From CAYZHV01 sp046541355 (GTDB lineage: Bacteria; Spirochaetota; Spirochaetia; DSM-27196; Alkalispirochaetaceae), in assembly GCA_046541355.1 (NCBI GenBank), contig JBKHDM010000009.1, forward strand, positions 1-51,593: a DNA stretch of 51,593 bases. The letters are read 5' to 3'. Of this stretch, positions 24,210-31,580 are shown piece after piece (within the stretch, counting starts at the first letter, position 1; each line of letters starts with the position of its first letter). The notes beneath the pieces are model-generated. The model was not told the DNA's origin, searched no databases, and saw nothing but the letters and a program-made list of their open reading frames with translations. The position numbers and the translations under genes were made by a program.

Positions 24210-26925
24210 GGTGATCCCTCACGGCAAACCTGCTCCTGCAGACACCTCGAAAGGGGCAATCCTCGCACTCCCCGGCACCGTCGGCGCAGCGAAAGTCACC
24301 CGCCCTTATCGCCTCGGCAACTTCGGCGAGGATCTCCCTGGTCGCTTCGAGAAACGAGATGAGTTCTGCGGGCCCGAGGTTATCCTTGCTCTTGCCCGCC
24401 TCGCTACGCAGAGCGCGGATCTCCCTGTTCTCGAGGCCGAGATAGTAGACCTCCTCGGTCTGGGCGGGCGAGCGGTCAAGCTCCGCCTCGGCGGCGAGAA
24501 GATAGATCGGAAGCTGGAGCGTTCGCACCCGCCTCGCCCCCCCGGCGGTCACCGGATTCGTCTCCCTAGCCGCTCCGGGCGACGACTTCTTGTAGTCCAC
24601 AACGGTGTAGCCCCCCGCCTCGGTGACCCCGAGGCGGTCGATCCTGCCGGTGATCCGGTAGCTCTCGTCGACAGCAACATCAAAGGGAAACTCCCTGTGG
24701 GTAACGGAAAAGGGACCGAGGGTATCGATCTCCATCTCCAGGGCCGCCCAAAGGCGAGCGGGAGCGTTCTCCACGAGGGTACCGAGGGCGGGCTCCGGCA
24801 GGGCGAGCTCCCGTCGCAGATACGTCTGCCCTAGTCGGGAGGCGCACTCATCGAGGATCCCCCGAACCTCCTCCTTTGTCTCGGTGGAGGCAACCAGATT
24901 GCGCCGGATGAGCTCCTCGTTCAGATCTCCGAGGAGGGCATGGTAGTAACTACCCACAAGCAGGGCGCTCTCGGCGTGAGGGTCGGTATCAAGCTCCTCG
25001 AGTTTCAGCCGGCGCTGCAGGAGAAAAGCAAAGGGAGAGCTGCGGTATGCGTCGACACCGGAGGGTGAGAGCCGCAACGGTTCCTCCGGCGGATAGAGCC
25101 GGGGGAGGAGCGGGGTGTCGGTAATCCGCTCCCGGGTGTAGTCCCGACGGCGGCGGTCGAGACGCTGTCGTACCATCCAGCGGCCCCCTCGCCGCTGCCC
25201 CGGGTAGAGTCTCACCGCCCCGGAGAGTTCCCGCTCCCCGGCGTAGTACTCCCGCTCAGCGTCGTAGGGGTCGTTGTAAACCTCGAGCTCATTGAGGCCG
25301 ACCGGTTCATCCGCCGGCGCGGCGCCGGCGGGCTCACCCGCTCCGGGTGCCGGCTCAACGCTCTTGCCCATAAAGTACGCGGGAGTAATCTGGGCGCCGG
25401 TCGCGTTGACCCGGGAGTGGGAGATCGAGACGTGGCGGCCCGACCGGGTATAGGCGGAGAGAAACGGCTCACTCAGTTCTACAGGCGCAAGGGCGAAGCG
25501 CTCCCGTAGATCCTCCCGGAGAAAGGAGAGGGGATCCTTGCGAACCCGGGTATCCGCGTGGGTTAGGTTGATCAGAACGTGGTACTCCGGGGCAATTCCC
25601 GCGGAGACCCGATAGGGATAGAGCGCCACCCCCTCGCGACTCTCCTGACGGACGTAATGCTCCTCACCGAGGAGCGCGAGGAACTGGGACCAGGGGGAGG
25701 AGAGCTGTAGACCGAGCTGGGACTCCACAGCTACAAGCCGGGAGGCGAGAAGCGTCCCCCGCTGGAAGATCGCGAGAGCCTCCGGCTGCCAACGCCGGTC
25801 GTCGAGGAGGGCACCGATGAACTCGTAGAGAGCGGTGCGGAGAGCCGAAAAACCCCGGGCCTCGATGATCTTTCCACCGAGGGTCGAGAGCCGACGGAAC
25901 AGCGAGCTTGCCCCGTCGTTTCCGGCGAGGGCGCGAAGCCACCGTCTCCGGGCGGCGTGTCGGTCGGCCCCGATGCAGCGCGCCTGTCTGCCGAGGCTGA
26001 TCAGCTCTACCCCAGCCTTCGGCTCCGCCCAGGGGATGGAGCGGTCGAACAGGAGCGAGGCGAGGGCGTCGGGGTGATAGGCGCGACGGTGCCACTCGTC
26101 GAGGAGGCTGAACAACCGCCCCCCGGGAAGCTCGGTGATCGCGGAGCCCGACCGTTCCCGCAACGGGACACCGTAAGCCGCGGCGAGGGAGTTGATCTGT
26201 CGGCGGTGCCGCTCCAGGTCGGCGAGGGTGACGGCGATCGAGGCGGGAGAAACCCCCTCGTTCAGCAGCGCTCCAATCTCTTGAATCGCCGCTTTCATCT
26301 CGTTTTGAACGTGCCCAAACTCCCGGATTTTTCGTTCCTTCGGGTCAGGGAGATCCGAAGCGGGAATGAGCTCGATCTCATCCATCGACTCGAGAAGCGC
26401 CTTATGCTCCCTGAAGTCCGCCAGAAGCTCCGGAAAAAAGAGGCTCCCACCCCCCGGGCAAGGCTGCGCCTCCGGGGCGATCCAGGAGGGCTCAAAAAGC
26501 CCCCGGGCCGCCAGGAACTCCCCATAGCTCTCTGCGAGCTCCCTCCAGGCGCTGCGCATTGGGGAGGGCAGGTGAGAGGAAGCCTCGGCGGATGTAAGGC
26601 GCGGCAGCTCAGGCAGAACTCTCGCCAGAAACGTCACAGCCCCCCCTGAGGCAGGAACGACCGCCTCGAGGGCAGCTCCTCCAGCCTCGAGGAGGGAGGC
26701 GGCGTAGATACGGCGGGCTGTCTTGTTTACCGGCCGCAACTCGCTCTGTCGGGTCAGGTAGCGCTCCTTGAAGGCGTCCCAGGAGCAGAAACGGTCGTTC
26801 TCCACAGCGAGGAGCGGCCCGCGTTCCAGAAGCCGGCGCTTCCAGAAGTCCGCGGCGACCTGGGAGGGAAAAACGAACAGATGGGACCGGTCCTGTGACC
26901 GGTCCGCGAGAAGATTCTCAATCAT
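24202..26925 (-). CDS. addB: AddB-like PD-(D/E)XK nuclease
   Basis: 907 residues. The N-terminal two thirds are helicase-like in layout but lack a Walker A motif; the usual P-loop position reads FVFPSQVAADFWKRR, so it should not bind ATP in the normal way. The C-terminal nuclease domain shows TGRIDRLGVTEAGGYTVVDYKKSSPG and LQLPIYLLAAEAE. The last residues contain CEDCPFRGVC plus a Cys shortly before (FRCADGAGE), a close run of four cysteines that may hold the iron-sulphur cluster known in AddB. It overlaps addA and precedes it, the normal addBA order. Sequence similarity within this family is low, so the symbol rests on architecture and context. Confidence 0.82.
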   Translation of the reverse strand: MIENLLADRSQDRSHLFVFPSQVAADFWKRRLLERGPLLAVENDRFCSWDAFKERYLTRQSELRPVNKTARRIYAASLLEAGGAALEAVVPASGGAVTFLARVLPELPRLTSAEASSHLPSPMRSAWRELAESYGEFLAARGLFEPSWIAPEAQPCPGGGSLFFPELLADFREHKALLESMDEIELIPASDLPDPKERKIREFGHVQNEMKAAIQEIGALLNEGVSPASIAVTLADLERHRRQINSLAAAYGVPLRERSGSAITELPGGRLFSLLDEWHRRAYHPDALASLLFDRSIPWAEPKAGVELISLGRQARCIGADRHAARRRWLRALAGNDGASSLFRRLSTLGGKIIEARGFSALRTALYEFIGALLDDRRWQPEALAIFQRGTLLASRLVAVESQLGLQLSSPWSQFLALLGEEHYVRQESREGVALYPYRVSAGIAPEYHVLINLTHADTRVRKDPLSFLREDLRERFALAPVELSEPFLSAYTRSGRHVSISHSRVNATGAQITPAYFMGKSVEPAPGAGEPAGAAPADEPVGLNELEVYNDPYDAEREYYAGERELSGAVRLYPGQRRGGRWMVRQRLDRRRRDYTRERITDTPLLPRLYPPEEPLRLSPSGVDAYRSSPFAFLLQRRLKLEELDTDPHAESALLVGSYYHALLGDLNEELIRRNLVASTETKEEVRGILDECASRLGQTYLRRELALPEPALGTLVENAPARLWAALEMEIDTLGPFSVTHREFPFDVAVDESYRITGRIDRLGVTEAGGYTVVDYKKSSPGAARETNPVTAGGARRVRTLQLPIYLLAAEAELDRSPAQTEEVYYLGLENREIRALRSEAGKSKDNLGPAELISFLEATREILAEVAEAIRAGDFRCADGAGECEDCPFRGVCRSRFAVRDHRG

Positions 26926-26942
26926 GTCTCAACGCCCCGGGG

Positions 26943-29477
26943 CTAACGGATACCTGCCGGATGAATATAGATAATCTCTCCCTCCCGGGTGCCGACGGCG
27001 ATCCGTTCCCCCAGATCAACCGGGCGCGTCGTCGCAACCGAGGGAAGGTCAAGCCGGGCGAGGGTAGTCCCGTTGGAAGCTCTGCGCACCACCAGCTCAC
27101 CTGCCCGGGAACCGTAGTAGATCCGTCCGTCCTTGACCAGTGGGGACGTCGCCGCATCCTCGAAGGGGCCGTAGGCGGCGGTTCCATCACTCAGATTGAG
27201 GACGTACATCGTCTGACGCGCATGAACAAAGAGCCGACGCCCGTCGCTGACAGGATTGGTAAAGACACCACGCTCCGCGTCTCCAGTGAGAGGGGTCTCC
27301 CAGAGCAGGGAGCCCTGCTGGTAGTCCGCAGCCGCCACGGTGCCTCGACGTCCAACGATCACGGCGGTACTGCCGGAAACCACCGGAGCGATCGCAACCG
27401 GCTGGGCGGCGCCGGTGGAAATGGTATGGACCGTTTCGCCGGTATCCGCGTTCAGCACAACAAGCGCGCCCTGCTGATCACCGATGATCAGAGAGTCCCC
27501 GGCTATGGCAGGGCTCATTTTCGAGCCCCCCGGTATGGGGAGGCTGCCCCGTTCCTCGAGACTCGAGGGATCGAGGAGGAGCACGCTCTCATCCGTGGGA
27601 ACGTAGAGCCTCCCTCGGGCAAAAACGGCCTGGCGACCGAACAGGTGGCTCTCGGTGTTGGAAAGCTGCCTGCGTCCAGTGACCGCGCCGCCGGCGGGGT
27701 TGATCGCCAGAAGCTCAGCGGCCCCGGAAAAGTAGATCTGTCCGCCCCCCGCCACAGGCTCGGAGTTTTCGTTGCCGCCGTTGGCGCTGTTGACGCTCCA
27801 GGCCGGGCTGCCCTGATTGCTCGCCCCGGCGAGTGTCCCGTCGCCGTCAGCCCCGACGACCACGGATCCCGCCACCGCAAGGCCGCGAACCAGCGGATTC
27901 CTCGAGACAGGCACAACCGATTCTATCGGCCTTGGCTCGAGGTTAAGCTCGTAGGTCCGATTCCCGCCGCCGGCGGTGATCGTCCTGCGGATCGGGGAGA
28001 AGCCGGCGCGAACAGCTTCAATCTGGACCTCACTTCCAGGCTCCACCTCGAGGGTGAGACTACCGGTTCCTCGCTCACCGCTGGAGACGGTTATCGCAGC
28101 GTCCCCCGGGTCGGCGACGATACTCAGGCGGACCGGCTCGGGTTGCTCCTGTTCCGGCTCCTGAACAGTTTCGCTCACTTCCGGCTCAGGGTCAGGCTCG
28201 GGCTCGGGCTCGGGCTCGGGTTCCGGTTCCGGTGCAGGCTCGGGCTCGGGCTCCGGTTCCGGGGGCGGAGCTTGCCGCTCCGCCAGGCTAACCGATATCG
28301 ACCGTCCCCGGTCGGCGGTCACTTCGAGCTCGGCCTCCTCGTACCCCTCGGCGCGGATCCTGAAGGAGAGCTCTTCCCCCTCCTCGAAGACTCCTGAGTA
28401 GCGACCCCGGGCCACGGGTGAGCCGTTGACAAAAATCTGCGCCTCCACCGGGGTCGTCCTCAGGGCGAGGCGGACAAGACGCACTTCCGGCTCCTGTTCC
28501 TCCTCCGCTTCCGTTTCGGGCACCGAGAGGCGCACAGGAAGAACCCGCATATCATCGGCCTGCTCGAGCTCCCGGGAGCTCTCCGGGGAGATCGCTTGAG
28601 CGGAGGGCACCACCTCCTCGGTGCGCTCGGATACCTGTTGCCGTGCCCGGGCAGTCACCTCCTCGAGGGCTTGCCGGTCAACCTGTCCGCCCGCGGCCTC
28701 CGCCTCGGCGACCACGTCTTCGACCTCCCGTATCGCTTCAGCGGTCTGCTCAGCCTGCTCGTCTGCGGCTTCCGCGGTTATGTCGGTCTCCTGATTCGCC
28801 TCGACCACCGGTGCGGCCTCTTCGACCTCCCGTATCGCCTCGACGAGCTCCTCGTTCCCCGTCTCCCGGGCGCGCCGCTGCAGCGCCCCGAGATCAACCG
28901 ATGCGGGCAGTACGGCGACCCGCCCCTCCCGTACCGCCACCCGAGTGTCGCGATTCTCTCCGACTCGGACGGCGAACTCCGTTCCCCGGACGCCCATGAC
29001 GGCGGTATCCGTCCTGACGCGGAAGGAGTCGCCCCGGGCGAGGCGCTCGACCTTGTTTATGACGCTCCCCGAGGCGAGGCCGAGTTCGACATCGCCATTG
29101 CCCGCCTCCAGGGAGATCTGAGAGAGGGTCACTCTGGTGTTTTCCTGGAGACGAACCACCGCCGCCTCACCAAACTGCAGTTCCGCGTAGCCGGTCTCGA
29201 CGAAAAGGGTATCGTCGATCCCGTAGGTATCGCCAATCTCCGCGTACACCCAGCTGCCGGCATCATCGACGAAGACCTCACCGGTGTAAAACGTGAGAAG
29301 CGCCTCGGTAACCTCCGGCGCCTCCACCTCAGGCAGCTCGGCTTCTTCGACAACCGTTTCCGCCGCCTCTTCGGGCTCCTGCCCGGGCGGAACAGCCTCT
29401 TCCTCCGTGGGCGCGCCGCAGCCGATAAGCAGAAAGAGCAGAAGGGTCGAAAAAAGCACCATACGTCCGTATCGCAT
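26943..29477 (-). CDS. FecR/PEGA lipoprotein with PE-rich linker and PQQ-type beta-propeller
   Basis: 844 residues from the ATG at 29477 (MRYGRMVLFSTLLLFLLIGCGAP). A lipobox L-I-G-C marks a lipoprotein; GGAGG lies 11 bases upstream, and a GTG two codons earlier is an alternative start. In order: an acidic linker; a FecR domain (GEVFVDDAGSWVYAEIGD ... VMGVRGTEFAVRVGEN); an acidic helical, Glu/Ala-rich stretch; a PEGA domain (TTPVEAQIFVNGSPVARGRYSG); a linker of P-E repeats of about 45 residues; a second PEGA-like domain; and a C-terminal WD/PQQ-type propeller (for example YFSGAAELLAINPAGG, YYGSRAGELVVRRAS). It is probably anchored in the periplasmic leaflet and binds envelope polymers or proteins. 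Function unknown. It lies 17 bases before addB, so it may be the first gene of the long string. Confidence 0.85.
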   Translation of the reverse strand: MRYGRMVLFSTLLLFLLIGCGAPTEEEAVPPGQEPEEAAETVVEEAELPEVEAPEVTEALLTFYTGEVFVDDAGSWVYAEIGDTYGIDDTLFVETGYAELQFGEAAVVRLQENTRVTLSQISLEAGNGDVELGLASGSVINKVERLARGDSFRVRTDTAVMGVRGTEFAVRVGENRDTRVAVREGRVAVLPASVDLGALQRRARETGNEELVEAIREVEEAAPVVEANQETDITAEAADEQAEQTAEAIREVEDVVAEAEAAGGQVDRQALEEVTARARQQVSERTEEVVPSAQAISPESSRELEQADDMRVLPVRLSVPETEAEEEQEPEVRLVRLALRTTPVEAQIFVNGSPVARGRYSGVFEEGEELSFRIRAEGYEEAELEVTADRGRSISVSLAERQAPPPEPEPEPEPAPEPEPEPEPEPEPDPEPEVSETVQEPEQEQPEPVRLSIVADPGDAAITVSSGERGTGSLTLEVEPGSEVQIEAVRAGFSPIRRTITAGGGNRTYELNLEPRPIESVVPVSRNPLVRGLAVAGSVVVGADGDGTLAGASNQGSPAWSVNSANGGNENSEPVAGGGQIYFSGAAELLAINPAGGAVTGRRQLSNTESHLFGRQAVFARGRLYVPTDESVLLLDPSSLEERGSLPIPGGSKMSPAIAGDSLIIGDQQGALVVLNADTGETVHTISTGAAQPVAIAPVVSGSTAVIVGRRGTVAAADYQQGSLLWETPLTGDAERGVFTNPVSDGRRLFVHARQTMYVLNLSDGTAAYGPFEDAATSPLVKDGRIYYGSRAGELVVRRASNGTTLARLDLPSVATTRPVDLGERIAVGTREGEIIYIHPAGIR
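28180..28265 (-). repeat. Hexanucleotide-type coding repeat (Pro-Glu linker)
   Basis: Repeated GGCTCG/GGTTCC/GGCTCC units on the plus strand encode the alternating Pro-Glu linker of the lipoprotein. Such a run can change in copy number by slippage in steps of two residues without breaking the frame. Confidence 0.75.
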
Positions 29478-29623
29478 CGTCACTGTGCCCTCCGGTATTC
29501 CTTCCAAGTCTATTGCGTCTTCCGCCTCAATTCCAGTCCGTTGATCCGGCGGCTCACGGGTAGAAAAGGAGTTGCCCGAGGGGATATCCCCAGAGTGGAG
29601 GAGAGCAGGTAAATTGACAGATC
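29478..29623. promoter_or_regulatory. Divergent region with palindrome GGGGATATCCCC
   Basis: 146 bp between two divergent genes. A perfect 12-bp palindrome, GGGGATATCCCC, is at 29580-29591. A copy of the intergenic motif (core 29592-29603) abuts it. TAAATT (29610-29615) is a likely -10 for the plus-strand gene, ending 8 bases before its GTG. No clear -35 for either direction. Confidence 0.4.
29588..29608 (+). repeat. Intergenic GGAGTGGAGGAG motif, copy 2
   Basis: Core AGAGTGGAGGAG at 29592-29603, between a palindrome and the probable -10 of the HD-domain gene. Confidence 0.5.
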
Positions 29624-31180
29624 GTGCCCGGGCGTATGAGACTCTACCCCATAGTGGCCGAGAAAAAAGCCGTTCGACTACAGGAACTCCTGAAGCGAGA
29701 CCGTCGCGTCCTCAAGATGCTGATAGACCTCGGAGAGGCGATCATTGCCCGTAATCGTGAGAGCGGAAACCTGCGTACGATCTCGGCGAGAGCTCTGTAC
29801 CAGAACAATCCGAACTTCTATCGAGTTTCCGGGGGGAAGTACGACTATCTGGTTGCGGAGGAACCACTCCGTCGGGTCCTCGATACATTAAAAGAGATCG
29901 ATGAGAAACGGCGAAAGAACGGGCAGCGATCAGAGGGAGAGCAGTCGAGTAGCGACGAAAGGGCGAAGGACGAGGAAGCGAAGACCCAATCGGCGGGAAA
30001 ATCTGATAGAGTCCAGGCGCCGTTAAAGGGGGAAAACCGGGAGAACCGCGCTCCTCGCGAGGGTGAGGGCAGAATTGATCCACAGATGCCTCCGAACTTC
30101 GGGGAGGAGCACGACCGGATTCTCGAGATGGCCCCGGACGAGCGGATATCGCTCCTCGAGCGAGGCAAACAGATGCTCAAGGAGATCGCGGCAAACGGCG
30201 GGGCAACAGCGGAAGAGCTGAATGAGGCGCTTGTCACTACTACCTCAGAAGCGGCCCTGATCAACAAAACCACGATCCAGGAAGCGTTGAGGATGGGAAA
30301 CGAAGAGGCGAAGCGGTATACCCAGGAGATGGTCAGCTTGACCCAGGAGATGCTTCGCAGTACCACCGTTCTCGTCGACAACGATTTGTATAACGAAGAG
30401 CTGATCAATAAGGTAGTACAGCGGTCGAACGGCACCGTCGTCCAGCATATGACCCGGGTATTTCTGACCGGCTTCGCCTTCATGCTCTATTACAATCGCC
30501 AGATCCTGACCTCGAGTCTCGCGAACAGGATACGGATCAACTTCAACAAAACATACAAGAAGCTCTATCAACGGCTGCTTCCGCACCTGCATGAGGACTA
30601 CCTGAGTTTAGAGCACGTCTTTTACGGCGGTATCAAGGCGCTAAGCGAGGTTGAGATAAACCGGTTCGCCACAGGATTTCTTGTCCATGACGTCGGTAAA
30701 GTCGAAGATATCGAGTATCACGAAGGTGAAGCGGGCTACGACCGGGAGACGGTGGTCCGGCATGTCAAGCTCGGGTACAAAGCAGTGATGGACAAAACGA
30801 CCTACCCGAGGGAAGCAGCCCTCATAACCGGTTATCATCACGAGTACTACGGTGACCCGAGCGGCTACGGCTACTTCCGGGAGTTCCTCCAGGCGTACAA
30901 GAACATGAAACCCGACGCCAAGATAGACTACCTGATGTCCTACGAGATGGAGCCGCTCATCGACTACGAGGTGATGGCGTATTTTCCAGCGAAAATGCTG
31001 GAAGTCGTCGACGTTTTTGATTCGGTGACCGACCCGAATCGATTATACCGTCAACCCCTCTCACCGAGGGAGGCGATCGAGATGATTCAGTCACAGTTCG
31101 TCAACGAAAAGCTGAAAATCGACCCGATTATTCTCGATCTGTTCAAACAGTTCCTCACGGAGCGCGGTATTCTCACCTGA
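29624..31180 (+). CDS. HD-GYP-like phosphohydrolase domain protein
   Basis: 518 residues from the GTG at 29624; ATG 29636 is an alternative. About residues 1-95 are an unknown N-terminal domain (RLQELLKRDRRVLKML ... NNPNFYRVSGGKYDYLV). Then come a charged, probably disordered linker (95-160), a helical region with coiled-coil character, and at about 300-500 an HD domain of the HD-GYP type. Seen are LVHDVGKVED, the His in RHVKLGYK, GYHHEYYGDPSGYGYF, where the family reads HHE and GYP, and DVFDSVTDPNRLYRQPLSPREAIEMI. Metal ligands look intact, but GYP is GYG. HD-GYP enzymes degrade c-di-GMP; activity is likely but not certain. No SD; TAAATT 8 bases before the GTG suggests a leaderless mRNA. Confidence 0.85.
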   Translation: MPGRMRLYPIVAEKKAVRLQELLKRDRRVLKMLIDLGEAIIARNRESGNLRTISARALYQNNPNFYRVSGGKYDYLVAEEPLRRVLDTLKEIDEKRRKNGQRSEGEQSSSDERAKDEEAKTQSAGKSDRVQAPLKGENRENRAPREGEGRIDPQMPPNFGEEHDRILEMAPDERISLLERGKQMLKEIAANGGATAEELNEALVTTTSEAALINKTTIQEALRMGNEEAKRYTQEMVSLTQEMLRSTTVLVDNDLYNEELINKVVQRSNGTVVQHMTRVFLTGFAFMLYYNRQILTSSLANRIRINFNKTYKKLYQRLLPHLHEDYLSLEHVFYGGIKALSEVEINRFATGFLVHDVGKVEDIEYHEGEAGYDRETVVRHVKLGYKAVMDKTTYPREAALITGYHHEYYGDPSGYGYFREFLQAYKNMKPDAKIDYLMSYEMEPLIDYEVMAYFPAKMLEVVDVFDSVTDPNRLYRQPLSPREAIEMIQSQFVNEKLKIDPIILDLFKQFLTERGILT

Positions 31181-31190
31181 CCCGTTACTG

Positions 31191-31209
31191 CCCGGCCACC
31201 ACTGCCGGG
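31191..31209 (+). terminator. Hairpin after the HD-domain gene
   Basis: CCCGGC-CACCACT-GCCGGG, a 6-bp stem 10 bases after the stop codon, followed directly by TTGACA of the tRNA promoter. It has no real T-tract, so it is a weak terminator candidate. Confidence 0.4.
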
Positions 31210-31239
31210 TTGACAGAAACGGCTGAGAGCCTCTATTGT
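31210..31239 (+). promoter_or_regulatory. tRNA-Ala promoter
   Basis: TTGACA (31210-31215), 18 bases, TATTGT (31234-31239), ending 12 bases before the mature tRNA 5' end. Confidence 0.7.
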
Positions 31240-31251
31240 TCCGGTGATTCC

Positions 31252-31325
31252 GGGGGTGTAGCTCAGTTGGCTAGAGCGCGTGAATGGCATTCACGAGGTC
31301 AGGGGTTCGATTCCCCTCACCTCCA
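31252..31325 (+). tRNA. tRNA-Ala (anticodon GGC)
   Basis: A complete 74-nt cloverleaf. The acceptor stem GGGGGTG pairs with CACCTCC and includes the G3-U70 wobble that identifies alanine tRNAs. D-arm GCTC...GAGC, anticodon stem CGTGA/TCACG with loop ATGGCAT, anticodon GGC reading GCC, T-arm AGGGG-TTCGATT-CCCCT, discriminator A73. The 3' CCA is not encoded and must be added. It has its own promoter and no tRNA neighbours. No integrase or repeated 3' end is near it, so there is no sign of use as an attachment site. Confidence 0.97.
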
Positions 31326-31340
31326 CTTCTTTCCTCAACT

Positions 31341-31354
31341 CCGGTGACAACCGG
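31341..31354 (+). terminator. Weak hairpin after tRNA-Ala
   Basis: CCGGT-GACA-ACCGG, a 5-bp stem with a tetraloop 15 bases after the tRNA, followed within 10 bases by TTTAGACTTTTAG. Plausible weak intrinsic terminator. The rest of the gap to 31512 holds nothing I can name. Confidence 0.4.
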
Positions 31355-31512
31355 CGGCTGTTTAGACTTTTAGAACAATAACCCCCCGGCCGTCTCGATA
31401 CTGGAGCTGCAACAGGTCCACGCGGCTCCGCCGGTTTCCCTGCGCGGTGTCCGGCCGCAGGTTCGGGGAGTCCACCGCCCCCCTCGACTACTTCTCGAAA
31501 AAGGCGATTGAT

Positions 31513-31533
31513 CCCCAGGGTGGAGGAGAGTAG
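31513..31533 (+). repeat. Intergenic GGAGTGGAGGAG motif, copy 3
   Basis: Core AGGGTGGAGGAG at 31517-31528, just upstream of the promoter of the 31580 gene. Confidence 0.5.
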
Positions 31534-31540
31534 CTACGCT

Positions 31541-31580
31541 TTGCCAAGGTTTACGGGAAGTGGTATAGTTTGCCTTGGCA
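31541..31580 (+). promoter_or_regulatory. Promoter with spaced inverted repeat, leaderless start
   Basis: TTGCCA (31541-31546), a 17-base spacer and TATAGT (31564-31569); ATG follows 10 bases later with no SD. An 8-bp perfect inverted repeat, TGCCAAGG (31542-31549) and CCTTGGCA (31573-31580), brackets the whole promoter. The two arms are 31 bases apart, about three helical turns, as expected for a protein binding both. Confidence 0.6.

Noticed and set aside
31252..31325. tRNA-Ala as an integration site
   Set aside because: No integrase, no repeat of the tRNA 3' end, and no change in base or codon use on either side.
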